Shown here: positions 9,054-22,210 of the stretch, piece after piece
How the letters are laid out: every line of letters starts with the position of its first letter
Position numbering within the stretch: the stretch's first letter is position 1
From: Stomorhina lunata
Taxonomy: Eukaryota; Arthropoda; Insecta; Diptera; Rhiniidae
DNA: 64,000 bases
Assembly: GCA_933228675.1 (NCBI GenBank)
Contig: OW121743.1
Location: forward strand, 19,917,651 to 19,981,650
Direction of reading: 5' to 3'
Notes under the pieces: model-generated
The model's input: the letters and a program-made list of their open reading frames with translations, nothing else
Told to the model about the DNA's origin: nothing
Databases searched by the model: none
Made by a program: the position numbers and the translations under genes

Positions 9054-10039
9054 AAGAGAACAATTTTTATAGAAATTTTTAAACTCTTTAAATCAAAATG
9101 TTTGCTTTTCAGAAATATTAAAATTCTTTGGAATTAAATTTTCTTTTAAAACTTGATGAAAACAAAAAATTATTTAAAGCATCTGCAAATATTTTCCTTT
9201 GTTCTTTTACCCACTCAAGTATTTTATCAATTCCACTCCCACTTCTGACTAAATTTGATCTGTTTTCATTGGAACATTTTGCGTTTCCCTTTATCTCCAT
9301 CATCAATTTTTAATCAAACATTTAACAATGTCATGTTTTTACAATTTTTGTTTTTCGAAAACAATTGACATTCTTTCGCCTCAGTATTTTGTTGTTTTAT
9401 TTGTTATTGTTGAGCTTTAATAATTAAATTATCTATGTTGTCATTTTGTTACTAATTGGTCTTCTTTGTTGAAAATACATTTTATTTCACAACTTTTTTC
9501 TCCCCTAAAGCCTCAACTAAAATCTCTTTAGCAGAGAAACAAACAAAACCGACCGGGAGTGAAAGAGAATCATATGTCATGAAATTAGAAAAATAAAACT
9601 TTTGTTTTTGCCACATTTAAGTATAAAACGCGAAAATGTTTGGTTATTGGATGTGCAGGGGATGGAGGGGTAGAAATAGTTGCTGTGTTGAGTTGACAGT
9701 TGGATAACCTTGACCTTTACTGATTTGTTGACGACCTCCTCGTTGTGCTGTTTGCTCTGCTTTTCTCCATAAAGTCTCTGTTTTCCATATTTTTCCTTCA
9801 TATTTGTTTATTTTTTGTCGAATGGGGTTATGATAAAATACAATATCAGCCATCACTAACATGCCGCTATACAGTCAATGGCAAAATATGAGGTCATGTT
9901 AGGGAATTGCATTAGAAACATGAGTAAATAAAAATATTTTTCAATGTTTTAATTAGCGACAAAGGTATTTAATTTATTGTTTACCTTAAATGTCACACTA
10001 AAAGTTTTAAATTATTTTAAAAATTTAAGTATTTTTTAA
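9054..10039. other. AT-rich unique DNA
   Basis: It contains several short open frames on both strands (for example about 9118-9313 and 9577-9862), none with recognisable domains or coding bias. No repeat or RNA gene is recognised. Confidence 0.55.
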
Positions 10040-13000
10040 AATAAATAAAATTGTTTGCCAACACTGGTTATGTAAATGTAAAATTCTTTAAGTTTATTTT
10101 ATAGACTTGAATAGTATTCATTTAAATGAAAGTTAAATGCATTTTTTTTTGTTAAACTTTAATTTTGACAAAAATTTACCAACACTGTTTTTTTAAATGT
10201 TGAATTTAGTCATTTTCTTTCATAGATTGTAAATAGTTTTCATTCAAATGAAAGTAATATGCCAAAATTTTTTGTTAAACTTTTATTTTGACAATAATTA
10301 ACCAACACTATTTAGCCAAATTGCGAATTTTTGAGTTTCTTTAATTGATTTGGAATAGTTTTAACTCAAATTAAAATATTGTGCTCAATTGTTTTTGTTA
10401 AACTTTAATTTTAACAAAAATTAACCAACACTAATTATGTAAATGTTGAATTTTTAAAATTTCTTCCTAAAATTTAAATTATTTTTTATTCTGAAGAAAA
10501 TAAAATGCTTAATTTTTTTGTTTAACTTTGATTTTGACAAAAATTAACTAACACTGGTTTTCCAAATGTCAAAATCTATAAGATTATTTCAATAATTTGA
10601 ATTAGCTTCTTTCAAGTAAAAGTAAAATGCAAAAGTTTTTTTGTTAAACATCTATTTTCTCAAAAATTAACCAACACTGTTTCCTTATTGAATTAATTTA
10701 CAGGATTTAATCATAAATTATAAAGATTTTTAATGCTGTGTAATAGTATTTTTAAATTACTACATTACGGTTCTTTTATAACGTAATTATCTCTAAATTG
10801 TAATAAAATTTAACAACACTGGTTTTCTAAATAATGAAATTTTAGAGATTTGTGCAAAAATTTTGCTTTATATCGTCATTTCACTTGAAAATTTGAAATA
10901 AAAATTTTAAATTTTCTTATATTTGATCAAAATTACCAACACTATTTTTTAAAATCGTAAAATTTTCCTTATTTTTCTACGCATTCTTAATAATTAAGAA
11001 CTAATGGCAAATAATAATATTTTAATTGATTTTTAGTTTTTCGAATTTGTAAATTTTACGAAAATTAACCAACACTATTTAAGATTTTTACCTGATTTGT
11101 AAAATTTAATGGAACATTTTTAAAGATTTCTAACTATTTTGATTGGGTTTTGTTGTTAGAATATTCTTACATCTAATATTTGAAAATTTTATAAAAATTA
11201 ACCAACACTGTTTCTATACTTCTATATTTTGTAAGATTAGCTTACGCATTTATTTGTGATTTTCCATTGTATTGAGTAGGTAAATGCTGTATTGATAATC
11301 CTATATCAAAAATTTGTTAATTTTACAATAATTACCCAATACTATTTCCATATTTTTCGGAATTTGTTACATTTTATTAAAAATATAACAAAATTTACTC
11401 TTAAATAATTAACGTTATAAGTACCCTTAATTTGTTAGCATATTTTTATCTTAAAATTTTAAAAATTTTACACAAATTAACCAACACTGTTTTTTGTTTT
11501 TCATAATTTTTAGGTTTTGATTAAGGTTTTTTATTGTTTTCTTAAATATTAATTATTTTGGCATATTTCAATACAAAAATGTATAACTTTTGTGGTAATT
11601 AACCAACACTGTTTTTATCTTATCATTTAATTTGTAGAATTTCTTGGAAAATTTTAAAAAGTACCAATTATTTGAAGTAAACTTAGGTTAATATAATTGT
11701 ATTACACCTAAAATTTGATTTTGAAAAATATTAACCAACACTTTTTTCATATTTTCTCAACTTTTAAGATTTTATTGTTTTGGTTAGAGTTTGGTTGTTA
11801 AATCGTTTTTATAATCTGCATGATTTGAGTGGTCATTTTTGGTAATATTCTTTGAATCTGTTTTATTAGTTAGATTAATGTAATTTTGAAATTTAACAAA
11901 AATTTATCAACAGTATTTCAATATTTTTCTTTATTTGAAAGTTTTAATGGCATTTCTTCAAACATTTTTAATTGTTTTGAGTATATTTTGGTTAAAAGAA
12001 TATTTCTGCATCTATGATTTGATAATTTTTTAAAAATTAACCAACACTGTTTAAATATTTTTTGAAATTTGCCTGATTTAAATACATATTTTTGAATACT
12101 ACAATATGTTTTAGTTGTGAAAATACCCTTAAATACATAATTTGTTAATTTTACAAAAATTAACCAACACTGTTTTGATATTTTTCTTAATTTAGAAGTT
12201 TTTATGGAATTTCTTTGAATATTATTAGTTCTTTTGAGTATATTTTAGTTACTAGAATATTTCTACATGTATAATTTAAATTTTTCAGAAATTAACCAAC
12301 ACTGTTTAAATATTTTCTGAAATATTTAAGATTAAAGTGGACTCTTCTTAATATTTCTATATATTTTACGTGTCAGATTAGACTTATAACTATAATTTGT
12401 TAATTTTTCAAAAATTTACCAATATTTTCTCTAATTAATTAATTTTTATTTAAAAGTCTAAATTTTTTAGGTTAGTTTTAGCTTTAAAAATATTTTACAT
12501 TCATACTTTGTACGTTTTCAAAAACTAGCCAACATTTTTTTGTTAACCTTATTTGTGAGTTTTTATTAAAAATTTTTAACCTTTTCTAATGGTTTTATGT
12601 AGTTTTTGATAGTAATGATATTCTGACATCTATAATTTGCATATTTTACAAAAATTTACCAACATTGTTTTTAATTTTTTTCGTAATTTCTGTAATTTTA
12701 TTATGGTTTTTCGAACAATTTCAAATGTTTTTGTTGGTTAACACTGTAAAGACTCTGTTTAAGGTTATAAATTGCAGATTTTACAAAAATTAACCAACAC
12801 TTTTTTTTCTTATTTTCCTAATATGTGAGTTTTTGTTAGAAATTTTTACTCTTTCTAATTGTTTCATGTAGTTTTTGATAGTAATGATATTCTGACATCT
12901 ATAATTTGCATATTTTACAGAAATTTACCAACACTGTTCTTGAATTTTTTCTAAATTTTTGTAATTAATGGTAGTTTTTTTTTAATTTTCAAATGTTTTT

Positions 13001-13880
13001 GGTAGATTTTAGTGGTTAGGACTGTAAAGACTCTTTTTAAGGGTATGAGTTTACAAAAATTAAGCAACACTTTTTTCATGTTTTCCTAATTTGTGAGTTT
13101 TTGTTAGAAATGTTTACTCTTTCTAATTGTTTTATGTAGTTTTTGATATAAACGATATTTTGACATCTATAATTTGCATATTTTACAAAAATTTACCAAC
13201 ACTGTTCTTCAATTTTTTCTTAATTTTTATAATTTTGTAGTAGTTTTTTTAAAGTTTTCAAATGTTTTTGTTGGTTAACACTGTAAAGACTCATTTTAAG
13301 GGTATTAATTGCCGATTTTACAAAAGTTAACCAACACTTTTTTCTTATATTTCTAATATATGAGTTTTTGTTAGAAATTTTTACTCTTTCTAATTGTTTT
13401 TTGTAGTTTTTGGTATTAACGATATTCTAACATTTATAATTTATATATTTTACAAAAATTTACCAACACTGTTCTTGAATTTTTTCTTAATTTTCATAAT
13501 TTTATGGAAGTTTTTTCAAAGTTTTCAAATGTTTTTGATAGATTTTAGTAGTTAAGACTGTAAAAACTCTTCTTAAGGGTATAAATAGCCGATTTTACAA
13601 AAATTAACCAACACTGATTTTCAAAACTTTTGAGTTTTAAGTGGTTTTTAAATGAATTTGTACTGTTATGAGCTGTAGTTTAGAAATATACACTTTTTGA
13701 ACTGCAGTGAACTGCAGTTTAACAAAAATTTACCAACACTTATTTTAAAAAATTGCGAATTTTAGGTGGTTTTTGAGTAAGTTTGTTAATTTTTATGGTT
13801 TAAATTGGAAATTTACTATTTTTTCTTGCTATAAATTGAGAATTTAACAAAAATTAACCAACACTAATTTAAAAATTTCC
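10040..13880. repeat. Old satellite, ~120-140 bp period, about 30 copies
   Basis: The conserved anchor ACAAAAATTAACCAACACTG recurs about every 120-140 bp (near 10178, 10301, 10424, 10670, 11069, 11201, 11479, 11736, 12040, 12161, 12794, 13330, 13598, 13731, 13857 and between). Sequence between anchors is strongly diverged on the left. From about 12560 to 13600 alternate units resemble each other, giving a dimeric period near 268 bp: GTAAAGACTC recurs at 12756, 13024 and 13283. The array is non-coding. Confidence 0.92.
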
Positions 13881-15094
13881 AATTTTTAGCGATTTTTTTA
13901 AGGAAATTTTTAAAGATATGAGTATTATTTTAGAATTATAACAAAAATTGTAAGGCTTTTTTCATGATTCGACATTTTTTGTTACTCCTTGTATAGAATT
14001 GCCCCTGTTCAATTTCAGTTACATCATCATTTATGTTTTTAATTTTTTCATTTGTTTTCATTCTTGAAAATAAATATTTAAATAGCATTTGCTGTGTGTA
14101 GAATAGCCGATTACTAAATGAATTCAATGCAACAGTAAATGAATTGAAACCACAAATAATTTTCAATTTCAATACAAAATATTTTTCCCCAGTTTTCTTT
14201 TCGCTCCTCTTCTTCCAATGCATTTTTAAATTGAACTATATAAATATTATAAGAAAAACGTTTTAGAGCTGTGACTACAAAAAAAAATATTACAGTTATT
14301 ATTTGCGATACAACCCCCCAAAGAGCTCGCAATTGGCTTAAATTTTTTATTTGTATTTGCGTTACAAAATTTACGATAAAATCCACAACAATACAGACAC
14401 ATTAAGAGGGGGTAAAATTTCTACTAGAAAAATATCATAAACTATTTTTTTTACTAGATTTTTGTTTAAAATCACGTTTGATTTTATTACATTTTGGTTT
14501 GTTATTTATTTTAAGTTTTACACAATTTTTTTATTGCTATTTTGTTGATTTTGCTGTAGTAAAAAATTTCCTTTTGGAAAATTTGTATCCCTCTTAATAA
14601 ATTATTGCGCCATAGTATTTGCAAGCAATAAATAAATTTTAAAAACAAAAAAAAAAAAAAAAAAAAAAAAAAAAAGCCATAAAACATTATTTTTTTTACT
14701 GCACCATTTAACACCACTAGTAGCTGGTTGGGTAGATATTTTCCTCTTTTTTTGTTTCTTTTATTTCCTTCATTGTCCATATTTAGTTATGAGTGGTTGA
14801 GTATGAAGAGTGAATGATGTTGTTTTATCTTTTTCAAAATTATATTTTTGGTAAATTTTATTTCCAGCTCAAAATCATTTGGAAATTACAAAATATTTTT
14901 CGTTTTTATAAGTCAAATAAAAGAGTTTATTTAAGAGTTATACAAAATATTCTTTTCAATATAATAATATATTTCAATATAACTTCTCTCAAAATAGTTT
15001 CCAAAAGAGAAGCAAACTTGGAACCTAAAAAGAGCAAATCTTCTTTGGAAAACCAACTCTCAAAAAAACTCTATAAAAAATGGGATCTCCAAAT
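13881..15094. other. AT-rich unique DNA with a 29-bp A tract
   Basis: A tract of 29 A occupies 14647-14675. Open frames of 60-110 codons across this region are low-complexity (F, K, I and N rich) and not supported as genes. Towards 15000 the words AAAAAGAGCAAAT and TTTCTATAGAAAATAG appear, leading into family B. Confidence 0.6.
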
Positions 15095-15365
15095 AAGCAA
15101 ATTTTCTATAGAAAATAGAGTAAATTATCTATTGAAAATAGGCTCTTAAAAAGAGCAAGTTTTCTATAGAAAATATGCTCCTAAAAAGAGGAAATTTTCT
15201 ATAAAAAATAGGCTCTTAAAAAGAGCAAATTTTCTATAAAAAATAGGCTCTTAAAAAGAGCAAATTTTCTATAGAAAATAGGCTCTTAAAAAGAGCAAAT
15301 TTTCTATAGAAAATAGGCTCTTAAAAAGAGCAAATTTTCTATAGAAAATAGGCTCTCAAAAAGAC
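15095..15365 (+). repeat. Minisatellite family B, 35-bp unit (AAA-loop form)
   Basis: About seven units, each containing GCTCTTAAAAAGAGC (a 6-bp stem with AAA loop) and ATTTTCTATAGAAAAT (a perfect 16-bp palindrome). The array abuts family A directly at about 15366. Confidence 0.92.
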
Positions 15366-18300
15366 AGCCTAGAATATTTCTATCGAAAATTTTACTATAG
15401 AAAAATATTTCTATCGAAAATTTTACTATAGAAAAATATTTCTATCGAAAATTTTTCTATAGAAAAATATTTCTAGCGAAAATTTTTCTATAGAAAAATA
15501 TTTCTAGCGAAAATTTTTCTATAGAAAAATAATTCTAGCGAAAATTTTTCTATAGAAAAATAATTCTAGCGAAAATTTTTCTATAGAAAAATATTTCTAG
15601 CGAAAATTTTTCTATAGAAAAATATTTCTAGCGAAAATTTTTCTATAGAAAAATATTTCTAGCGAAAATTTTTCTATAGAAAAATATTTCTAGCGAAAAT
15701 TTTTCTATAGAAAAATATTTCTAGCGAAAATTTTTCTATAGAAAAATATTTCTAGCGAAAATTTTTCTATAGAAAAATATTTCTAGCGAAAATTTTTCTA
15801 TAGAAAAATATTTCTAGCGAAAATTTTTCTATAGAAAAATATTTCTAGCGAAAATTTTTCTATAGAAAAATATTTCTAGCGAAAATTTTTCTATAGAAAA
15901 ATATTACTAGCGAAAATTTTTCTATAGAAAAATATTACTAGCGAAAATTTTTCTATAGAAAAATATTTCTAGTGAAAATTTTTCTATAGAAAAATATTTC
16001 TAGTGAAAATTTTTCTATAGAAAAATATTTCTAGCGAAAATTTTTCTATAGAAAAATATTTCTAGCGAAAATTTTTCTATAGAAAAATATTTCTAGCGAA
16101 AATTTTTCTATTGAAAAATATTTCTATCGAAAATTTTTCTATAGAAAAATATTTCTATCTAAAATTTTTCTATAGAAAAATATTTCTATCGAAAATTTTT
16201 CTATAGAAAAATATTTCTATCGAAAATTTTTCTATAGAAAAATATTTCTAGCGAAAATTTTTCTATAGAAAAATATTTCTAGCGAAAATTTTTCTATAGA
16301 AAAATATTTCTAGCGAAAATTTTTCTATAGAAAAATATTTCTAGCGAAAATTTTTCTTTAGAAAAATATTTTTATCGAAAATTTTTCTATAGAAAAATAT
16401 TTCTATCGAAAATTTTTCTATAGAAAAATATTTCTAGCGAAAATTTTTGTATAGAAAAATAATTCTAGCGAAAATTTTTCTATAGAAAAATATTTCTAGC
16501 GAAAATTTTTCTATAGAAAAATATTTCTAGCGAAAATTTTTCTATAGAAAAATATTTCTAGCGAAAATTTTTCTATAGAAAAATATTTCTAGCGAAAATT
16601 TTTCTATAGAAAAATATTTCTATCGAAAATTTTTCTATCGAAAATTTTTCTATCGAAAATTTTTCTATAGAAAAATATTTCTATTGAAAATTTTTCTATA
16701 GAAAAATATTTGTATCGAAAATTTTTCTATAGAAAAATTTTCTATTTCCATCCACACAACATTCTATTGAAAAATATTTCTAGCGAAAATTTTTCTATAG
16801 AAAAATATTTTTAGCGAAGATTTTTCTATAGAAAAATATTTCTAGCGAAAATGTTTCTATAGAAAAATATTTCTAGCGAAAATGTTTCTATAGAAAAATA
16901 TTTCTAGCGAAAATGTTTCTATAGAAAAATATTTCTAGCGAAAATTTTTCTATAGAAAAATATTTCTAGCGAAAATTTTTCTATAGAAAAATATTTCTAG
17001 CGAAAATTTTTCTATAGAAAAATATTTCTAGCGAAAATTTTTCTATAGAAAAATATTTCTAGCGAAAATTTTTCTATAGAAAAATATTTCTAGCGAAAAT
17101 TTTTCTATACAAAAATATTTCTAGCGAAAATTTTTCTATAGAAAAATATTTCTAGCGAAAATTTTTCTATAGAAAAATATTTCTAGCGAAAATTTTTGTA
17201 TAGAAAAATTTTCGATAGAAATATTTCTATCGAAAAAATTTCTACAGACAAATATTTCTATCAAAAATTTTTTCTATAGAAAAATATTTCTGTTGAAAAT
17301 TTTTCTGTAGAAAAATATTTCTATTGAAAATTTTTCTATCGAAAATTTTTCTATCGAAAATTTTTCTATAGAAAAATATTTCTATCGAAAATTTTTCTAC
17401 AGAAAAATATTTCTATCGAAAATTTTTCTATAGAAAAATATTTATATTGAAAATTTTTCTATAGAAAAATATTTCTATTAAAAATTTTTCTATAGAAAAA
17501 TATTTCTATTGAAAATTTTTCTATAGAAAAATATTTCTATTGAAAATTTTTCTATAGAAAAATATTTCTATCGAAAATTTTTCTATAGAAAAATAATTCT
17601 ATCGAAAATTTTTCTATAGAAAAATATTTCTATCGAAAATTTTTCTATAGAAAAATATTTCTATTGAAAATTTTTCTATAGAAAAATATTTCTATTGAAA
17701 ATTTTTCTATAGAAAAATATTTCTATTGAAAATTTTTCTATAGAAAAATATTTCTATCGAAAATTTTTCTATAGAAAAATAATTCTATCAAAAATTTTTC
17801 TATAGAAAAATATTTCTATCGAAAATTTTTCTATAGAAAAATATTTCTATTGAAAGTTTTTCTATAGAAAAATATTTCTAGCGAAAATTTTTCTATAGAA
17901 AAATATTTCTAGCGAAAATTTTTCTATAGAAAAATATTTCTAGCGAAAATTTTTTTATAGAAAAATATTTCTAGCGAAAATTTTTCTATAGAAAAATATT
18001 TCTAGCGAAAATTTTTCTATAGAATAATATTTCTAGCGAAAATTTTTCTATAGAAAAATATTTCTAGCGAAAATTTTTCTATAGAAAAATATTTCTAGCG
18101 AAAATTTTTCTATAGAAAAATATTTCTAGCGAAAAATTTTCTATAGAAGAATATTTCTAGCGAAAATTTTTCTATAGAAAAATATTTCTATCGAAAATTT
18201 TTCTATAGAAAAATATTTCTAGCGAAAATTTTTTTATAGAAAAATATTTCTAGCAAAAATTTTTCTATAGAAAAATATTTCTCGCGGAAATTTTTCTATA

Positions 18301-18560
18301 GAAAAATATTTCTAGCGAAAATTTTTCTATAGAAAAATATTTCTAGCGAAAATTTTTCTATAGAAAAATATTTCTAGCGAAAATTTTTCTATAGAAAAAT
18401 ATTTCTAGCGAAAATTTTTCTATAGAAAAATATTTCTAGCGAAAATTTTTCTATAGAAAAATATTTTCATCGAAAATTTTTTTATAAAAAATAATTCTAT
18501 CGGAAATTTTTCTATAGAAAAATATTTCTATCGACAATTTTTCTGTGGAAAATTTATATT
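15366..18560. repeat. Minisatellite family A, 31-bp unit (longest array)
   Basis: About 100 units in the same orientation as the array at 1-4070. TAGCG, TATCG and TATTG variants occur in blocks, so neighbouring units are homogenised locally. The array is interrupted at 16740-16766 by a short stretch of non-satellite sequence. Confidence 0.97.
16747..16766 (+). other. 20-nt non-satellite filler identical to 18871-18890
   Basis: TCCATCCACACAACATTCTA lies inside satellite A and recurs exactly just upstream of the candidate exon at 18871-18890. It looks like a templated filler at a break point in the array, or an assembly join. Confidence 0.85.
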
Positions 18561-18819
18561 TTACTATAGAAATTTAGATTTATTTCATTAGATTAATATT
18601 TTTTATAGATTCTTCTTCTAATAAAGATCGATTTTATATTATAAATATTTATTTACTTATTTTGGAAGAGAATTTTGCAGATTTGTATAAACTCTTGTTT
18701 GAAGAGAACTCTTTTATTTTATCTCCTCTATTTTGTAGCTTTATCTTTTAACAATATTTGATTTCTTAAAAATTAATTAAATATTTTTCTTTTTTTTACA
18801 TTTTGCAAACATAATTTTT
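18561..18819. other. AT-rich sequence between satellite A and the candidate exon
   Basis: It contains a strong splice-acceptor-like sequence, CTCCTCTATTTTGTAG ending at 18738, after which the frame of the downstream exon is closed by a TAA at 18778-18780. From 18739 onwards there is no AG dinucleotide until 18930. Confidence 0.5.
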
Positions 18820-19197
18820 ATGAAACTATTTTCTTTAAACTCTACTCTACTACCTCTACTACAAATAAAATCCATCCACACAACATTCTACACTGTGCTA
18901 AAACAAAAAAAAATCAAAATAATTTCGAAAGATTTCAAAAAAGAAAAAGAAGCTGAAGAAAATGCACAAAAACTGTTTGTGGCTGAACAATTGCTGAAAT
19001 ATAAAAAAGAGCCCAAAACTGTCGATAGTCCTGATGAACAGGAACAAGAACGTCGTCTTTTGGAACAGTATTCCACGACGCCTAGCAGTGAGACAATGAT
19101 ATCAGCTGATGGTGATCAAATCACAATACATCATCCACGGGAAGAGCCCAGAAAGAAAAAATTGAGAGATTTCTTTGTGGCCGAATTTGGTATTTAA
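18820..19197 (+). CDS. Candidate exon of an unrecognised gene (probable coding part 18932-19197)
   Basis: The frame is open for 125 codons, but the first ~37 residues look like translated intron. From about residue 38 the composition changes to a highly charged protein segment: KKEKEAEENAQKLF, then VAEQLLKYKKEPKTVDSPDE, RRLLEQYSTTPSSE, and a basic C terminus ending FFVAEFGI. The nucleotide composition is also less AT-rich than the surroundings. A 191-nt AG-free, pyrimidine-containing stretch (18739-18929) followed by AG at 18930-18931 fits a 3' splice site with a distant branch point, putting the exon start at 18932. The TAA at 19195-19197 could end the protein; alternatively a weak donor at GGTATTT (from about 19190) could splice on. 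I do not recognise the family: no domain, signal peptide or membrane segment is seen, and the first half is probably coiled-coil or disordered. Confidence 0.5.
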   Translation: MKLFSLNSTLLPLLQIKSIHTTFYTVLKQKKIKIISKDFKKEKEAEENAQKLFVAEQLLKYKKEPKTVDSPDEQEQERRLLEQYSTTPSSETMISADGDQITIHHPREEPRKKKLRDFFVAEFGI

Positions 19198-20230
19198 ATT
19201 AAAAATTTTTAAAAATTTCTTTTCTAACTTCTAAAATCACAAAAATCCAAAAAAAAATAAAAAAAAAATACCTCTCAAAAACCATGTAATTGTGCTCACA
19301 CACCTTTTTATTCTCTTATACTCTCTCTTTTCACTTACACTCTCTTCACTTTTATAACGTGTAATAAATGTGTAGAGCAGTTGCAAAATTGATGTTGTGT
19401 TTTCTCTTAAATATTAGATGTATTTTGCTAGGAAGGACTGTAAAAATTTTGTACAAACCCCAAATGAGATTTTCCCCTCATTTTATTTGTTACCCCTCTC
19501 CGAAGCACTAAATGTTGTGAGTGTATATAAAACACAGAACCTTTTTTCCACTTTTTGTTGTTAAGAATTTCCTGGAAATCCACCACAGACCCTGATTTTG
19601 TATGTAACATGAGCACTCTCAGGTAAATGGTGGTCAGTCGAATTCTACAGCACTAAACCCTTTCCCCTTTCGTTTGTCTTCCTTTTGTAGTTTTTTGTTT
19701 AAATTGTTCCTTGAATTGTTTCAAATTGATTTTATTGTATATTTTTTTTTGATTCTTCACTAAATTGATTTATTTTTTATTGTTACCTTCTGTTCCAAAT
19801 CGATATTTTTGTGACCCATTCAGTCATCATCATCATCATGGTCATTTTGTAAAATGGTGTATAATTTCCGTATAAATTAATTTAATTTTTTTCTTGTATA
19901 AATATTTTATTGCTAAGTATTTTGTATATTTCTATTGACAAAGTCTATCTATCTTGAATAAACTAAATAGTGCCGCCTTTTTTAATCGATTTTTAAATAA
20001 ACATTATTTTGTTATAGTTAAACTTTTTTATAATTAATTGCTATTTGTGATATCTATGACTATGCGTATGTTTTTCTTAAAAGTTTTTGTTTGTTTAAAT
20101 AAAATTATGAAATTATTTCTTATCTCTTTACAACACTGCCTTTAACTATTGCTGTGTCATATTAATGAGTTTTTAACATTTAATTAAAATAAAAAATTGT
20201 AAGATAAATCGTAACATATTTCCTAAGAAA
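19198..20230. other. Flank downstream of the candidate exon (possible 3' UTR)
   Basis: AATAAA-type signals occur at 19257-19262, 19363-19368 and 19957-19962. A (CAT)n run is near 19827-19841. If the TAA at 19195 is the real stop, this would include the 3' untranslated region. No other gene is seen. Confidence 0.4.
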
Positions 20231-22210
20231 AGTTATAAAATAACAAATTTTCTGAAGAAAATAGGATTTTGAAAAGAAAAAATCTTGCATAGAATATAGA
20301 CTCTTAAAAAGAGCAAAGTTCCTATAGAAAATCGGCTCATAAAAAGAGCATAGGCTCTTAAAAAGAGAAAATTTCCTGTAGAAAATAGGATCTTAAAAAT
20401 AGCAAATTTTATATTCAAAATAGGCTCTTAAAAAGATTAAATTTGCTATAGAAATTAGACTCTTTAAAAATAGAGTTTTCTTTAGAAAATAACCTCTTTT
20501 TAAGAGCAAATTTTTTGATAGAAAATAGGCTCTTTTTAAGAGCAAAATTTCTATAGAAAATAGGCTCTTTTTAAGAGAAAATTTTCTATACAAAATAGGC
20601 TCTTTTTAAGAGCAAATTTTTTTTATTGAAATAAGAATGTTTTTAAGAGAAAATTTGCTATAGAAAACATGATCTTTTTACTAGCAAATTTTCGATAGAA
20701 AATATTCTCTTTAAGAGCAAATTTTCTATTGAAAATAGGCTCTTTTTAAGAGCAAATTTTCTATACAAAATAGGCTCTTTTTAAGAACAAATTTTCTCTA
20801 CAAAATAGGCTCTTTTTAAGAGCAAATTTTCTATAGAAAGTAGGCTCTTTAAGAGCAAATTTTCTATAGAAAATAGGCTCTTTTTAAGAGCAAATTTTCT
20901 ATAGAAAATAGGCTATTTTTAAGAGCAAATTTTCTATAGAAAATATGCTCTTTTTAGAGCAAATTTTCTATAGAAAATAGGCTCTTAAAAAAAGCAAATG
21001 TTCTATTTTTAAGAGCCTATTTTGAATATAAAATTTGCTCTTTTTAAGATCCTATTTTCTATAGAAAATTTTCTCTTTTTAAGAGCCTATCTTTCTAAGA
21101 GCCTATTTTCTATAGAAAATTTGCTTTTTCTAAAATAGGCTTTCTATAGAAAATTTGCTCTTTTTAGGAGCCTATTTTTTATAGAACATTTGCTCTTTTT
21201 ATGAGCCTATTTTCTATGGAAAATATGCTCTTTTTATGAGCAAATTTTCTATAGAAAATAGGCTTTATAGAAAATTGGCTCTTAAAAAAAGCAAATGTTC
21301 TAGAGAAATTAGGCTCTTAAAAAGGCTCTTCAGCCTTTTCTATACAAAATTTGTTTTTTTAAGAGCCTATTTTCTATAGAAAATTTGCACTTTTTAAAAG
21401 CCTATTTTATTTTTATTTTTAAGAGCAAATTTTCTATAGAAAATATACTCTTTTTAAGAAAATATACTCTTTTTAAGAGCAAATTTTCTATAGAAAATAT
21501 ACTCTTTTTAAGAGCAAATTTTCTATAAAAAATATACTCCTTTTAAGAGCAAATTTTCTATAGAAAATATACTCTTTTTAAGAGCAAATTTTCTATAGAA
21601 AATATACTCTTTTTAAGAGCAAATTTTCTATAGAAAATATACTCTTTTTAAGAGCAAATTTTCTATAGAAAATATACTCTTTTTAAGAGCAAATTTTCTA
21701 TAGAAAATATACTCTTTTTAAGAGCAAATTTTCTATAGAAAATATACTATTTTTAAGAGCAAATTTTCTATAGAAAATATACTATTTTTAAGAGCAAATT
21801 TTCTATAGAAAATATACTCTTTTTAAGAGCAAATTTTCTATAGAAAATATACTCTTTTTAAGAGCAAATTTTCTATAGAAAATATACTCTTTTTAAGAGC
21901 AAATTTTCTATAGCAAATAGGCTCTTTAAAGAGCAAATTTTCTAGAGAAAATTGGCTCTTAAAATGAAAAAATTTTCTATAGAAAATAGGCTCTTAAAAA
22001 GGAAAAATTCTCTATTGAAAATAGGTTCTTAAAAAGAGCAAATTTTCCATACAAAAAAGCTCTTAAAAAGAGCGAATTTCCTATAGAAAATAGGCTCTTA
22101 AAAAAAGAAAATTTTCTATAGAAAATATACTCTTTTTTTAAGAGCAAATTTTCTACAGAAAATATGCTCTTTTTTTTTCTTTTTAAGAGAAAATGGACTC
22201 TTAAAGAGCA
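20231..22210. repeat. Minisatellite family B, mixed orientations and variants
   Basis: 35-bp units occur in both orientations. About 20240-20460 are AAA-loop units, about 20500-20960 are TTT-loop units, 21005-21420 is an inverted patchwork, and 21430-21905 is a homogeneous run of a variant with ATACTCTTTTTAAGAGC. Beyond this the units decay. Frequent switches of orientation within 2 kb imply repeated inversion or template switching. Confidence 0.92.

Noticed and set aside
14814..15149. 111-codon open frame running into family B
   Set aside because: Its C-terminal part is translated minisatellite and the rest is low-complexity F/K/N/I sequence.
18888..19076. Ser/Cys-rich - strand frame opposite the candidate exon
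   Set aside because: Composition is the antisense of the charged exon; no start context or domain.
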